From Oscillospiraceae bacterium (GTDB taxonomy: Bacteria; Bacillota; Clostridia; Oscillospirales; Acutalibacteraceae): DNA of 64,000 nucleotides. The notes below the pieces were generated by a model. It did not search any database and was not told where the DNA came from. It saw nothing but the letters and a program-made list of their open reading frames with translations. Shown here in pieces: positions 18,568 to 27,154 of this stretch (the stretch's first letter is position 1; every line of letters begins with the position of its first letter). The position numbers were made by a program, and so were the translations under genes. The stretch covers positions 62,001 through 126,000 of the forward strand of contig JAAYOC010000026.1 in assembly GCA_012520505.1 (NCBI GenBank), read 5' to 3'.

Positions 18568-19995
18568 TTAGTCGTCCTTTCCATCCCAACAATACGTACA
18601 GAGTTGCTCTTTTGGAAGTCCTATAGATTCAACAAGTCCTTCAAGTGTTTGGAACTCAAGTGAAGATAAACGAAGCTTCTTGCAAATTGCTTCACGCATC
18701 GCCCGACCCCTTTGTGTAGAGCCGTCGCTATATTCAGCAAGATGTTTAAGTCCTTCATTACCTTCAAGTTCTTTGATTGTAACCCTTGTGATAAGCTCAT
18801 CTACATTTGTAGCTCTTGAAAAATTTAAAAACTTACAAGAATACATAATTGGAGGACATGCTGAACGCATATGAACAGATGCGGCGCCATTTTCATAAAG
18901 AAAATCAACAGTTTCCTTCATTTGTGTACCACGAACAATTGAATCATCCACAAACAAAAGATTTTTACCATCTATAAGTTCTTTTACCGGTATCATTTTC
19001 ATTTTTGCTACTTTTTCACGTTGCGCTTGATTAGTCGGCAAAAAGCTACGTGGCCATGTAGGAGTGTATTTTATGAATGCACGAGCGAAGTTAGTACCGC
19101 TCTTATTAGCATATCCTATTGCATAAGGCGTACCTGAATCCGGAACTCCACATACAAAATCAACCTTTAAAAATGCTCCATTATCAAGATCATTTTTTGC
19201 CATACGTCTTCCATTGTTATATCGCATAGTTTCAACATTAACACCTTCATATGTCGAATTTGGATAACCATAATAACTCCAAAGAAACGAACAGATTTTC
19301 ATTTCTCTTTTTGGATTCACAACAGTTTTAAAAGAATCAGCAGTTATTTCTACTACTTCTCCAGGGCCAAGCTCGTAAATTTTATTATAGCCGACCTTTT
19401 CAAAGGCAAAAGATTCAAAGGACACAGCGTGTCCAAAACCGTTTTTGCCTATACCTATAGGTAGTCGGCCATGCTTATCACGAGCGGCAATAAGTGTGCC
19501 GCCCTCCTTCATTATAAGGAAAGAAATTGTTCCATCTATAACTTCCTCGGCATACTTAATCCCCTCAACAATATCTTCCTTTTGGCTTATGAGGGCGGCT
19601 AAAAGTTCCACTGTATTAATCTTACCACCTGTCATTTCAGAAAAAAGACCATTAGTTTCTTCTAAATATTTTGAAATAAGCTCCTTCTTATTTGCGACAA
19701 CACCAACCATACAAATTGCAAAAGCGCCAGCTTTTGAACGCATAACAAGTGGCTGTGGATCATAGTCACTAATACAACCAATTGCAGAATTACCTGACAT
19801 ATTTTCAAACACACCATCAAACTTTGTTCTAAATGGCGAATTCTCAATGTTATGAATTTCTTTTTGTAAGCCATCCTTCACGTTATAAGCAGCAAGCCCG
19901 CCTCGACGAGTACCTAAATGTGAATGATAATCTGTACCAAAAAAGACATCAAGTAATACATCATTTTTTGAGACAGCACCAAAAAATCCTCCCAT
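18568..19995 (-). CDS. purF: amidophosphoribosyltransferase lacking the N-terminal cysteine
   Basis: This 475-residue protein is the first committed purine enzyme, making phosphoribosylamine from PRPP. The PRPP-binding motif [16 protein letters not shown] (about residues 344-359) and the class II amidotransferase fold ([16 protein letters not shown]) are clear. The protein starts MGGFFGAV, where canonical PurF has a cysteine as the first mature residue (CGxxG), so the glutaminase nucleophile is absent. No in-frame upstream start supplies one, because a TGA lies six codons before the ATG. It may use free ammonia or rely on a partner. C-terminal cysteines (CTYCWDG) resemble those of the iron-sulfur PurF type. 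purC lies just upstream in the operon. Confidence 0.92.
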   Translation of the reverse strand: MGGFFGAVSKNDVLLDVFFGTDYHSHLGTRRGGLAAYNVKDGLQKEIHNIENSPFRTKFDGVFENMSGNSAIGCISDYDPQPLVMRSKAGAFAICMVGVVANKKELISKYLEETNGLFSEMTGGKINTVELLAALISQKEDIVEGIKYAEEVIDGTISFLIMKEGGTLIAARDKHGRLPIGIGKNGFGHAVSFESFAFEKVGYNKIYELGPGEVVEITADSFKTVVNPKREMKICSFLWSYYGYPNSTYEGVNVETMRYNNGRRMAKNDLDNGAFLKVDFVCGVPDSGTPYAIGYANKSGTNFARAFIKYTPTWPRSFLPTNQAQREKVAKMKMIPVKELIDGKNLLFVDDSIVRGTQMKETVDFLYENGAASVHMRSACPPIMYSCKFLNFSRATNVDELITRVTIKELEGNEGLKHLAEYSDGSTQRGRAMREAICKKLRLSSLEFQTLEGLVESIGLPKEQLCTYCWDGKDD

Positions 19996-20016
19996 AATAA
20001 AACCTACACTTTCAAA

Positions 20017-20700
20017 TTAATACGCAAAAAACAATTTTGATAATGTCAAAGGGTCAATATATTGGCCATCCTTATAAACACGCATGTTACCGGAAGAAAT
20101 TTCATCAATTAACATTACATTTCCAAACGAATCATATCCAAACTCAAGTTTAATGTCATAAAGCTCAAGTCCCTTCTCAAGAAGTTCTTCAGCAATAATT
20201 TGAGTTATCTGCTGAGTCATAAATTTAATATCTTCATACTGATCTTCAGACATAATTCCAAGTGCAACAAGACCATCTTTTGTGATGAGTGGGTCACCTT
20301 TTTCATCATCTTTTAAAGTCATTTCAACATATTTAGGAAGGTCAGCCCCCTCCATAATATAGTCACCATACCTACGAATAAAACTACCAACAGCCTTATG
20401 TCTACAAATTACTTCAAGACCATTTCCAAATACCTTTGCCGGAAGAACTTCCATTGTAGTATCCTCAAGCGATGCAGATACAAAATGTGTATTTATACCG
20501 GCAGCATTTATCTTTTCAAAAAAGTAAATTGACATACGAAGATTTACATCACCTACACCGTCGATTGTAAGACCTACCTCATTTTCACCCGGATCAAACA
20601 CACCATCTTTACCGGTACAATCATCTTTAAATTTCAAAAGATAATTTCCATTATCTAAAGCATATACATCTTTAGTTTTTCCCTTAATTATTTGATACAT
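20017..20700 (-). CDS. purC: SAICAR synthase
   Basis: The 227-residue ligase joins CAIR and aspartate, step seven. It begins with the family hallmark [14 protein letters not shown] and contains [17 protein letters not shown] and [15 protein letters not shown]. The start at 20700 has GGAGG upstream. The longer frame would start 12 codons earlier, close to the end of purE, without support. It lies between purE and purF. Later steps need PurB, which is not in the window. Confidence 0.97.
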   Translation of the reverse strand: MYQIIKGKTKDVYALDNGNYLLKFKDDCTGKDGVFDPGENEVGLTIDGVGDVNLRMSIYFFEKINAAGINTHFVSASLEDTTMEVLPAKVFGNGLEVICRHKAVGSFIRRYGDYIMEGADLPKYVEMTLKDDEKGDPLITKDGLVALGIMSEDQYEDIKFMTQQITQIIAEELLEKGLELYDIKLEFGYDSFGNVMLIDEISSGNMRVYKDGQYIDPLTLSKLFFAY

Positions 20701-20747
20701 AAAAACCTCCAAAAGGACTAAAATATGGTAAAACAAAAACAGGCAGA

Positions 20748-21236
20748 TTAGTATCTGCCTGTAATTTTCTTGTCAGCTGCAAGCACTTTATCTGCGCCTG
20801 CTTCTCTTGCACTATCTAATTTTTTTGCAAGTACACAGTCCTCTACTGCAAGTATTTGAATTGCAAGTAAAGCTGCATTTTCTGCTCCATCTATTGCAAC
20901 TGTTGCAACAGGGAGTCCGCTTGGCATTTGTACTGTAGAAAGAAGCGCATCAAGCCCATCAAGTGTTGAACTTTTAACCGGTATTCCTATAACCGGAAGA
21001 GTTGTTTGAGCAGCACATGCGCCTGCAAGGTGTGCAGCTTTCCCTGCTGCAGCTATAATTACACCAAAACCTGCTTCTCTTGCACCAGATACAAATTCAG
21101 ATACTTGCACCGGTGTTCTATGTGCAGAAAACACATGCACCTCAAAAGGCACGCTAAATGCTGAAAGAGTAGTAAGACATTTTTCAACAACCGGTAAATC
21201 AGAATCTGAACCCATCAAAACTGCTACCTTTTTCAT
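20748..21236 (-). CDS. purE: N5-carboxyaminoimidazole ribonucleotide mutase
   Basis: The 162-residue PurE has the phosphate-binding [13 protein letters not shown] and the SAHRTP motif that marks class I enzymes (class II has SAHKT). It should therefore convert N5-CAIR to CAIR and depend on a PurK that is not in this window. It is the first gene of the purine operon, with AGGAGG directly after the riboswitch terminator, so its expression is under ZTP control. Confidence 0.96.
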   Translation of the reverse strand: MKKVAVLMGSDSDLPVVEKCLTTLSAFSVPFEVHVFSAHRTPVQVSEFVSGAREAGFGVIIAAAGKAAHLAGACAAQTTLPVIGIPVKSSTLDGLDALLSTVQMPSGLPVATVAIDGAENAALLAIQILAVEDCVLAKKLDSAREAGADKVLAADKKITGRY

Positions 21237-21248
21237 AAAGACCTCCTA

Positions 21249-21295
21249 AAAATAGTTATGGACAGTTCCTTAGTCCTGTAACTAAAGAACTGCCC
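21249..21295 (-). terminator. riboswitch expression-platform terminator
   Basis: The 15-bp stem GGGCAGTTCTTTAGT/ACTAAGGAACTGTCC (21281-21295 with 21260-21274, including G-T pairs) has a 6-base loop. On the minus strand ATAACTATTTTT follows, just before the purE AGGAGG. Its 5-prime arm uses the GGGC of the aptamer, so ligand binding and termination exclude each other. Confidence 0.85.
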
Positions 21296-21365
21296 AGACG
21301 GTCGACATTATTTACTTCTTTGCTCCCATGTGGTTAAGTCCACTCATTCCGTCAGTTACAAAGAA
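21289..21365 (-). promoter_or_regulatory. ZTP (pfl) riboswitch aptamer
   Basis: On the minus strand the leader folds as the pfl motif. P1 is GACGG (21349-21353) with CCGTC (21297-21301). P2 is GTGG/CCAC (21330-21343). The conserved ATGGGAGCA follows, then CCGTCTGGGC. Pfl RNAs bind ZTP/ZMP, signals of 10-formyl-THF shortage, and turn on purine or folate genes. Here the CTGGGC strand also forms the terminator arm, so binding should allow read-through into purE. Confidence 0.9.
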
Positions 21366-21374
21366 ACTATCATT

Positions 21375-21403
21375 ATTATGCCAAAATGTTATATAAAAAT
21401 CAA
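21375..21403 (-). promoter_or_regulatory. purine operon promoter
   Basis: On the minus strand TTGATT (21398-21403), a 17-base spacer and CATAAT (21375-21380) lie directly before the riboswitch, so transcription would begin at the 5-prime edge of the aptamer. Confidence 0.7.
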
Positions 21404-21439
21404 TTGAATTTATGCACAAATATATTAATTGATTTATTA

Positions 21440-21501
21440 TAGTTCTTGTTCACTTAAAACTAATTCCTGTTTACCTAAAACTAATTCCTGTTTACTTAAA
21501 A
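21440..21501. repeat. three tandem 21-bp repeats upstream of the purine promoter
   Basis: Two copies of CTAATTCCTGTTTACYTAAAA at 21460-21480 and 21481-21501 differ at one base. A diverged third copy (TAGTTCTTGTTCACTTAAAA) precedes them. They lie 37 bp upstream of the -35 box. The 21-bp period is two helical turns, so the units face the same side of the DNA. They could be a regulator array or slippage-derived spacer. The rest of the gap up to 21656 shows nothing else. Confidence 0.8.
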
Positions 21502-21656
21502 ATTATTTTTTTTCACCTTAATTTGCCACGACCAATAACAGTCTAAATTGTCTACGTACGCTATATGTTATATGCCTATACATTTATATGCCTTATGCAT
21601 ATCACCTATAACCCTTAAACTCAGCTTTGCATAAATTGCTTGTCAAATTACCTGTC

Positions 21657-21878
21657 TTATTGAAGAAAAACATAAAACAGCACACCTAAAACAAAGAGTA
21701 AAATTAAAAGACACGCCAACCATTTTCCTACCTTCAATCCAAGTTTTATCAAAACAGATACGAAAAGAGCCAAAACGGCTGTCTCAATTACTGCATAAAC
21801 TGAAGTAGGTAAACCTGGAATTAAATCATATAACCAAGCTGTCAATCTATGTACTAACTCCATAAACATATCTTCCAT
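21657..21878 (-). CDS. small membrane protein, unknown function
   Basis: I do not recognise this 73-residue protein. An amphipathic N-terminus (MEDMFMELVHRLTAWLYDLI) is followed by two hydrophobic helices, about residues 28-46 (VIETAVLALFVSVLI) and 52-72 (LACLLILLFVLGVLFYVF), with a Lys-rich loop between them. The ATG has a strong AGGAGG with 7-base spacing, and a TATAAT-like -10 lies about 60 bases upstream, so it is probably expressed. It stands alone between the purine promoter region and the plus-strand peptide gene. The layout resembles small holin-like or stress membrane proteins, but no function is claimed. Confidence 0.65.
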   Translation of the reverse strand: MEDMFMELVHRLTAWLYDLIPGLPTSVYAVIETAVLALFVSVLIKLGLKVGKWLACLLILLFVLGVLFYVFLQ

Positions 21879-22068
21879 AAAACATCCTCCTAAAATTAAT
21901 CCTAAGAATAAATTTTTATTCTAATAAAATTATACTAACCGAAAATCAGCATAATTTATACTACATTTTATTAACAACTGTTTTCAAATATTTTATACTA
22001 ATTTTACAAGATAGCTTTTTCCTTATAACTACGTCTTTTTATACACCTCTTTAATCCTTTACTGTGCT

Positions 22069-22101
22069 ACCACACTAATTTTTGATGTGGTTTTTTGTTT
22101 T
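22069..22101 (+). terminator. possible hairpin with U-tract upstream of the 35-residue peptide gene
   Basis: The stem ACCACA/TGTGGT (22069-22074, 22086-22091) is followed by TTTTTGTTTTT on the plus strand. No plus-strand gene ends here, so it could be an attenuator or the end of an unseen small RNA. The stem is short. Confidence 0.3.
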
Positions 22102-22164
22102 TGAATATGTTAGAATTTTAACAAGGCAGTTCATTTAGCCTAAAAATTTAAGGAGGATTATATT

Positions 22165-22272
22165 ATGCTTGGCGGAATTTTTGAATTAGTAGAAAGTATC
22201 GTTCAGATTTCAGGCGGCGACTACGTTACAGTTGGCGAAGTATTTAAAGCTATCTTAGAATTCGTTGGTTAA
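22165..22272 (+). CDS. 35-residue amphipathic peptide, unknown function
   Basis: An ATG with a perfect AGGAGG eight bases upstream opens a 35-codon frame ending in TAA, and a strong terminator follows 25 bases later, so it looks like a complete monocistronic gene. The peptide starts MLGGIFELVESIVQI, a good amphipathic helix. A GGDY turn follows, then GEVFKAILEFVG, a second amphipathic helix. Net charge is negative and there is no signal peptide. The helix-turn-helix amphipathic layout recalls phenol-soluble modulin-like or other membrane-active peptides, but this is shape only and I recognise no family. A TAGAAT -10-like box at 22111 could serve as promoter. It is one of two plus-strand genes in the window. 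Confidence 0.7.
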   Translation: MLGGIFELVESIVQISGGDYVTVGEVFKAILEFVG

Positions 22273-22295
22273 TAGCCATTTAAATTAACTTAAAA

Positions 22296-22328
22296 AATGA
22301 CGCAATTTAAATTGCGTCATTTTTCTTT
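22296..22328. terminator. terminator shared by the 35-residue peptide gene and the C_GCAxxG_C_C gene
   Basis: The palindrome ATGACGCAATTT/AAATTGCGTCAT (22297-22320) is flanked by A5-6 on the left and TTTTTCTTTT on the right, giving a bidirectional intrinsic terminator between convergent genes. Confidence 0.9.
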
Positions 22329-22360
22329 TACCTATTTATAACTCTTATAATCTCTTGTAA

Positions 22361-22789
22361 TTATTTCAAAATATTCTTCTCAAGAATTTCAACTGCCGTT
22401 TCTACAAAACGAACACATGGACGTGTTTTGTAATATTCTTCAGTTCTTGGAAGCGGATCTGCATCAAGTTCTAAAAAGTCAAGAAGCTCACTACAAGTTG
22501 AAGTTTCATAAATCGCTTCAAACTTCTCAACTAAATTTCTAGTTGACTCATAATGTTCTTTCTTGCCATCTTCAGTAATGTTTCCATTCATAATGTTATT
22601 AACTATAATCATACCTGTGACAGTGCCACAAATGCCCCTAAGACCACCAATTCCACCACCAAAACCTGATGACATCTTAGCTAGGAATTCCTCATCTAAA
22701 TCTAAATCATCAGCAAATGCTAAAACTACAGATTGTACACAATTATAACCACTCAAAAAATAATTTCTTCCCTTTTCCACGCGTGTCAT
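22361..22789 (-). CDS. C_GCAxxG_C_C family putative redox protein
   Basis: This 142-residue protein has the pattern of the C_GCAxxG_C_C family: SGYNCVQSVVLAF near residue 16, GGIGGLRGICGTVTG (about 46-60), a cysteine in ETSTCSELL and the late RPCVRFVETAVEIL. The spaced cysteines suggest a redox or metal role, and the family is often found near electron-transfer genes. It overlaps the ilvE stop by four bases (ATGA), so it is the last gene of the isoleucine T-box operon. Its part in that pathway is unknown. Confidence 0.8.
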   Translation of the reverse strand: MTRVEKGRNYFLSGYNCVQSVVLAFADDLDLDEEFLAKMSSGFGGGIGGLRGICGTVTGMIIVNNIMNGNITEDGKKEHYESTRNLVEKFEAIYETSTCSELLDFLELDADPLPRTEEYYKTRPCVRFVETAVEILEKNILK

Positions 22790-23850
22790 ATCTTTTCAAT
22801 CCAGCCCTTTTTATCTTCAATTTTACCCCACTGAATACCTGTAAGTGTATCGTAGAGTTTTTGAGTTGTTTCGCCTATTTCAAAATTGTTGATTGTATAT
22901 TTCTCACCCTTATATGAAAGTTCACCTATCGGAGATACAACGGCAGCTGTACCTGTACCCCATGCTTCTTCAAGTTTACCCTCTTCAAGTGCCTTGATAA
23001 CCTCATCAACACTGATTTGACGTTCTTCTACTTGAACACCTTGGTCTTTAAGAAGTTCAATACACGACTTTCTAGTAATGCCCGGAAGCACAGAACCGAG
23101 AAGTTTTGGTGTTACAACTGTACCATCAATTTTAAACATCACATTCATAGCACCAACTTCTTCAACATATTTACGCTCAATGCCGTCAAGCCAAAGAACT
23201 TGTGAATAGCCCTGTAGTTCAGCCTTATGACCTGCTCTGGTTGAAGCAGCATAATTACCGCCGCATTTCGCATAACCTGTACCACCGACAACTGCACGAA
23301 CGTCTTCAGTTTCAATCATAATCTTAACCGGATTAATTCCTTCCGGATAATAACTACCTGAAGGTGAACCTATGATAACAAATAATGCTTTCTGAATAGT
23401 ATGAACACCAAGTGTTTCATCTACACCAATAATAAACGGACGAATATAAAATGACGTTCCCTCAGCATGAGGAACCCAATCCTTCTCGACTTCTACAAAA
23501 GTTTTAATTGCTTTTAACATATCCTTTTCATCCATTTGAGGAAGACAAATACGATCAGCAGAATTGTTCATTCTACGTACATTTTCAATTGGTCTAAAAA
23601 GTTGTATATTACCTTTTGCTGTTCGGTATGCTTTTAATCCTTCGAAAACTTCAGGACCATAATGAAAAACTGCACATGCCGGATTCAATGAAAGATTTTC
23701 AAAAGGTACTATTCTGGCATTAAACCAACCCTTACCCTTTTCGTAATCCATAAGAAACATATGATCTGAAAAAATATTTCCAAATCCAAGTTTTGATTCA
23801 TCCTGCGGTTTTGTTTTCGGAGCAGTGGTTTTTGTAATTGAAATATTCAT
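22786..23850 (-). CDS. ilvE: branched-chain amino acid aminotransferase
   Basis: This 354-residue PLP enzyme of fold type IV interconverts valine, leucine and isoleucine with their 2-oxo acids. Visible are FHYGPEVFEGLKAYR (about residues 62-76), YAKCGGNYAAS with the PLP-binding lysine next to it, QVLWLDGIERKYVEEVGAMNV and the GSVLPGITRKS loop. It follows the oxidoreductase genes by 14 bp, so the 2-oxo acids made or used by that enzyme are its natural substrates. Confidence 0.95.
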   Translation of the reverse strand: MNISITKTTAPKTKPQDESKLGFGNIFSDHMFLMDYEKGKGWFNARIVPFENLSLNPACAVFHYGPEVFEGLKAYRTAKGNIQLFRPIENVRRMNNSADRICLPQMDEKDMLKAIKTFVEVEKDWVPHAEGTSFYIRPFIIGVDETLGVHTIQKALFVIIGSPSGSYYPEGINPVKIMIETEDVRAVVGGTGYAKCGGNYAASTRAGHKAELQGYSQVLWLDGIERKYVEEVGAMNVMFKIDGTVVTPKLLGSVLPGITRKSCIELLKDQGVQVEERQISVDEVIKALEEGKLEEAWGTGTAAVVSPIGELSYKGEKYTINNFEIGETTQKLYDTLTGIQWGKIEDKKGWIEKI

Positions 23851-23864
23851 TTATTTCTCTCCCT

Positions 23865-24401
23865 TTATTGAAAAGTGTAGCCTACGTTAATAGCCTTTTT
23901 ATTGTATTCAACAAGATTCTGACGACGAGCTGAAACAATTTTACCAAGTACTTCATCGAGATTATCTATACCAAGACCAGAAACCTCTTTGAGCAACTTT
24001 CCTGTTATTACCATATTTGCAAGTGTTGGCATATCATGCTCACTTGCAATTTTTGTTGCCGGAACATAATAAACATCTACATCTGTCCGCTTAACCTTCC
24101 TTTCAATAAGCGATGAATCGACGAAAATTTTACCACCTGAGACTACCGCATCTTCATACTTATCAAGAGAAGGAAGGTTCATTGCAACAAGAATATCCGG
24201 TTTGTCCACTATAGGTGAGCCGATTGGATCATCAGAAAGAATAACTGAACAGTTTGCCGTTCCTCCACGCATTTCCGGGCCATAGGAAGGAAGCCAACTT
24301 ACTTGTTTACCTAGAAGAAGACCTTCATATGCTAAAAATCTACCGGAGAAAAGAATACCCTGTCCACCAAAACCGGCATAAAGAATGTTTAAAGTAGCCA
24401 T
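23865..24401 (-). CDS. 2-oxoacid:ferredoxin oxidoreductase, gamma subunit
   Basis: The 178-residue gamma subunit begins [20 protein letters not shown], and [25 protein letters not shown] is the typical family motif. In VOR/KOR-type enzymes this subunit closes over the CoA and TPP site. It overlaps the beta-subunit gene by one base. Together with the alpha, beta and ferredoxin subunits it makes the four-part enzyme. Confidence 0.93.
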   Translation of the reverse strand: MATLNILYAGFGGQGILFSGRFLAYEGLLLGKQVSWLPSYGPEMRGGTANCSVILSDDPIGSPIVDKPDILVAMNLPSLDKYEDAVVSGGKIFVDSSLIERKVKRTDVDVYYVPATKIASEHDMPTLANMVITGKLLKEVSGLGIDNLDEVLGKIVSARRQNLVEYNKKAINVGYTFQ

Positions 24402-25150
24402 TATTTCTCCTCCCCTGTTATATCTTTGTAAACACCAAGTGGATATGCAGGAAGCATATCCGTCTCAATGAATTCAAGAGACTTTTGCGGTGAAAGCCCC
24501 CAGTTAGTAGGACAAGTAGATACCACTTCAATAAGAGAGAACCCTTTGCCTTCAACCTGATTCTGAAATGCCTTTTTAATTGCACGTTTTGCTTTTTTTA
24601 CATTTGCTACATTATTTACAGTAACTCTTTCAAGATATGTCGCGCCTTCTATATTTGAAAGAAGCTCACAAATTTTAATTGGGAATCCTACAGCTTCAAC
24701 ATCTCTTCCGTACGGAGAGGTTTGAGTAACCATACCCGGAAGTGTTGTTGGAGCCATTTGGCCACCTGTCATACCGTAAATTGCATTGTTTATAAAAATA
24801 ATTGTAATATTTTCGCGACGTGCCGCTGCATGTACTGTTTCGGCGGTACCGATTGCAGCAAGATCTCCATCACCTTGATATGTAAACACTATCTTTGATG
24901 GGTCTGAACGTTTAACTCCGGTTGCAACAGCCGGTGCGCGGCCATGTGCTGCTTGAACGAAATCAACATTGAAATAATCATATGCCATAACGGAGCATCC
25001 AACGGATGCAACGCCAATTGTATCTCCCTCAATTTCAAGTTCATCAATCACCTCGGCAACAAGGCGATGAATTATGCCATGGGTGCAACCCGGACAATAA
25101 TGTAAAGATTTGTCGGTTAGTGAATGTGGTTTACTAAATACTACTGCCAC
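24401..25150 (-). CDS. 2-oxoacid:ferredoxin oxidoreductase, beta (TPP) subunit
   Basis: This 249-residue TPP-binding subunit has HYCPGCTHGIIHRLVAE (about residues 17-33), the GDGDLAAIGTAETVHAA cofactor motif with the following NNAIYGMTGGQ, and CPTNWGLSPQ. It starts with GTG, which overlaps the vorB stop by one base, and GGAGG lies eight bases upstream. It carries the cofactor that decarboxylates the 2-oxo acid or, in reverse, carboxylates the acyl-CoA. Confidence 0.93.
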   Translation of the reverse strand: MAVVFSKPHSLTDKSLHYCPGCTHGIIHRLVAEVIDELEIEGDTIGVASVGCSVMAYDYFNVDFVQAAHGRAPAVATGVKRSDPSKIVFTYQGDGDLAAIGTAETVHAAARRENITIIFINNAIYGMTGGQMAPTTLPGMVTQTSPYGRDVEAVGFPIKICELLSNIEGATYLERVTVNNVANVKKAKRAIKKAFQNQVEGKGFSLIEVVSTCPTNWGLSPQKSLEFIETDMLPAYPLGVYKDITGEEK

Positions 25151-26208
25151 TATTTTACACCTCCAACTTCTTTTATCTTTGCTAAGATTTCTTCAGGTTT
25201 TGGAATCATTCCACCTGTACGATTACAAAGCGTAACCGGTTTTTTGCATTCAATTGCAAGTTGTACATCTTCAATCATCTGACCCATGTTCATTTCAACT
25301 GATATAAATGCTTTACATTGATCAGCATGTTTCATATATGTAGATTTTGGAAAAGGCCAGAGTGTAATTGGTCTGATCATTCCAACTTTAATTCCCTGTG
25401 CCCTTGCTTCTTTTATTGCATTCTTTGCCACGCGTGATGTAATACCAAATGCTGTAACACAAATCTCCGCATCTTCCATCAAATATTCTTCTGCAAGAGC
25501 TTCTGTTTCTGCAATTTTGGTATATTTTTTATATCTATCAAAATTTGTCTTTTCAAGTTCATTCGGTTTTAAATAAAGAGAGTTTACGATATTAGGTTTT
25601 CTCTTCATTCCTGTACCTGTTAAAGCCCATGGTTTTTCAACCTTCAATGGTTCAATATTATCAATTTCAACAGGCTCCATCATTTGCCCCATCGTACCGT
25701 CAGCCAAAATCATAACGACCATTCTATATTTGTCAGCAAGGTCAAATCCTCTAACAGTTAAAGACGCCATTTCCTGTACAGAAGCAGGAGCTAAAACAAT
25801 GTTATGATAATCTCCATGTCCGCCACCCCTTGTTGTCTGCCAATAATCAGCCTGTGAAGGTTGAATACCACCAAGACCCGGGCCACCACGCTGAACATTT
25901 ACGACAACTGCCGGTAAATCACAGCCGGCAAGGTATGATATACCTTCACCTTTTAAAGATATTCCCGGAGATGAGGAAGATGTCATTACGCGTTTACCTG
26001 TTGCAGCAACACCTATAACCATATTTATTGCAGCAATTTCAGATTCTGCCTGTAAAAACACACCGCCAACTTTTGGCATACGCTTTGACATATATGCTGC
26101 AACTTCTGTTTGTGGAGTAATAGGATATCCAAAGTAATGCATACATCCGGCTCTAATAGCTGCTTCAGCAATAGCTTCGTTTCCCTTCATTAACACTTTT
26201 TCACCCAT
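25150..26208 (-). CDS. vorB: 2-oxoisovalerate-type oxidoreductase, alpha subunit
   Basis: The 352-residue alpha subunit starts GEKVLMKGNEAIAEAAIRAG and carries GYPITPQTEVAAYM, VMTSSSSPGISLKGEGISYLAG and GGPGLGGIQPSQADY, the standard pyrimidine-binding domain of VOR/KOR enzymes. The four-subunit layout with a 68-residue ferredoxin is that of VorB-type enzymes for branched-chain 2-oxo acids, although 2-oxoglutarate enzymes look similar. The ilvE gene and isoleucine T-box argue for branched substrates. The ATG at 26208 has GGAGAGG eight bases upstream and is preferred to a GTG at 26217. Confidence 0.9.
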   Translation of the reverse strand: MGEKVLMKGNEAIAEAAIRAGCMHYFGYPITPQTEVAAYMSKRMPKVGGVFLQAESEIAAINMVIGVAATGKRVMTSSSSPGISLKGEGISYLAGCDLPAVVVNVQRGGPGLGGIQPSQADYWQTTRGGGHGDYHNIVLAPASVQEMASLTVRGFDLADKYRMVVMILADGTMGQMMEPVEIDNIEPLKVEKPWALTGTGMKRKPNIVNSLYLKPNELEKTNFDRYKKYTKIAETEALAEEYLMEDAEICVTAFGITSRVAKNAIKEARAQGIKVGMIRPITLWPFPKSTYMKHADQCKAFISVEMNMGQMIEDVQLAIECKKPVTLCNRTGGMIPKPEEILAKIKEVGGVK

Positions 26209-26213
26209 TTTTC

Positions 26214-26420
26214 TCACCTCTCCACAGTTATTACACAGTCAGGACACATTGTTGCACAAGCCGCACAACCAATACACGCATCCATATCTATACAGACAGC
26301 AGGATGATGTCCCTTTACATTAAGTTCAGTTTTTGAAAGTTCAATTATATTTTTAGGACATGCGTCAACACAAAGGGCACATCCTTTACAAATATCAGTT
26401 TTAAAAGTTACTTTAGCCAT
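26214..26420 (-). CDS. 2-oxoacid oxidoreductase ferredoxin (delta) subunit
   Basis: This 68-residue protein has two 4Fe-4S motifs, CKGCALCVDACP (about residues 12-23) and CIGCAACATMCP (about 50-61). It passes electrons between the TPP site and free ferredoxin. It overlaps the preceding ATPase gene by one base and is followed by vorB within six bases. Confidence 0.95.
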   Translation of the reverse strand: MAKVTFKTDICKGCALCVDACPKNIIELSKTELNVKGHHPAVCIDMDACIGCAACATMCPDCVITVER

Positions 26421-27070
26421 TAATAAACCTCCCCAAAAGTTTTTGGCTGTAATTCAATAGTAAAAGTATTATCTATTTTAATACCTTTTTTTACAGTTGT
26501 AAATACAATTGGCAAATTAGTTTTTTCACTTACTTCTTTAACATAACTATAAGAATCCAGTACATCTTGCTTAGTTGTTGAATCGCCAAGATTTGAATTA
26601 TTTACTATTCCCGTAAGTTTTATACCTGCCGCCGCTTCAATTTCTTCTTTTATCTCTACACATAGCTCAGGAGTCTTTGTAAGCGGTCTATATTTGTTTA
26701 TTACAAGAAACGCATCATAGTTATCCTCTTCAAGTATCTGATCTCTATATCGGCCAAGAGCATAAGCACCACGGTCATCGCCACCTATGTCTAAAACTGC
26801 ATAAGTTGCTTTATCATCAAATACTGAATACATTTCACCGGGAATTGCAGGAAAATCCACATTTGATGCTGCATATTCAGAAGAAATCAGCTTAATACCC
26901 TTTTCATCTAATATTTTTTGACTATCCTTTGTGCGAAAATACGGATTTACAATATCAAGGTCAGCAATAACGACCGGAAAACCGGACTCTTTAAGATGTA
27001 GTGCATAATTTACAGCTACATTTGTCTTTCCGGAACCGTAATGACCCAAAAATAAGGTTATTCTTTTCAC
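26420..27070 (-). CDS. MinD/ParA-like P-loop ATPase in the oxidoreductase operon
   Basis: This 216-residue P-loop protein has the Walker A GHYGSGKTNVAVNYAL near its N-terminus, VVIADLDIVNPYFRT (deviant-Walker partner region) and DIGGDDRGAYALGRY. It resembles MinD/ArsA-type maturation ATPases, which often load iron-sulfur clusters or metals. The start is read as GTG at 27070, with a perfect GGAGG eight bases upstream. The ATG at 27085 would place that GGAGG inside the coding region and has no ribosome site of its own. It lies between the synthetase and ferredoxin genes, so it may serve the oxidoreductase, but its function is inferred from context only. Confidence 0.78.
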   Translation of the reverse strand: MKRITLFLGHYGSGKTNVAVNYALHLKESGFPVVIADLDIVNPYFRTKDSQKILDEKGIKLISSEYAASNVDFPAIPGEMYSVFDDKATYAVLDIGGDDRGAYALGRYRDQILEEDNYDAFLVINKYRPLTKTPELCVEIKEEIEAAAGIKLTGIVNNSNLGDSTTKQDVLDSYSYVKEVSEKTNLPIVFTTVKKGIKIDNTFTIELQPKTFGEVY

Positions 27071-27154
27071 AGTCGTCGCCTCCATTTATTTTTTTAGTTC
27101 TTTACTGCATTGTTTATAGTTCTTTGCTAATTATTATAACTCTTTGCTAATTGC

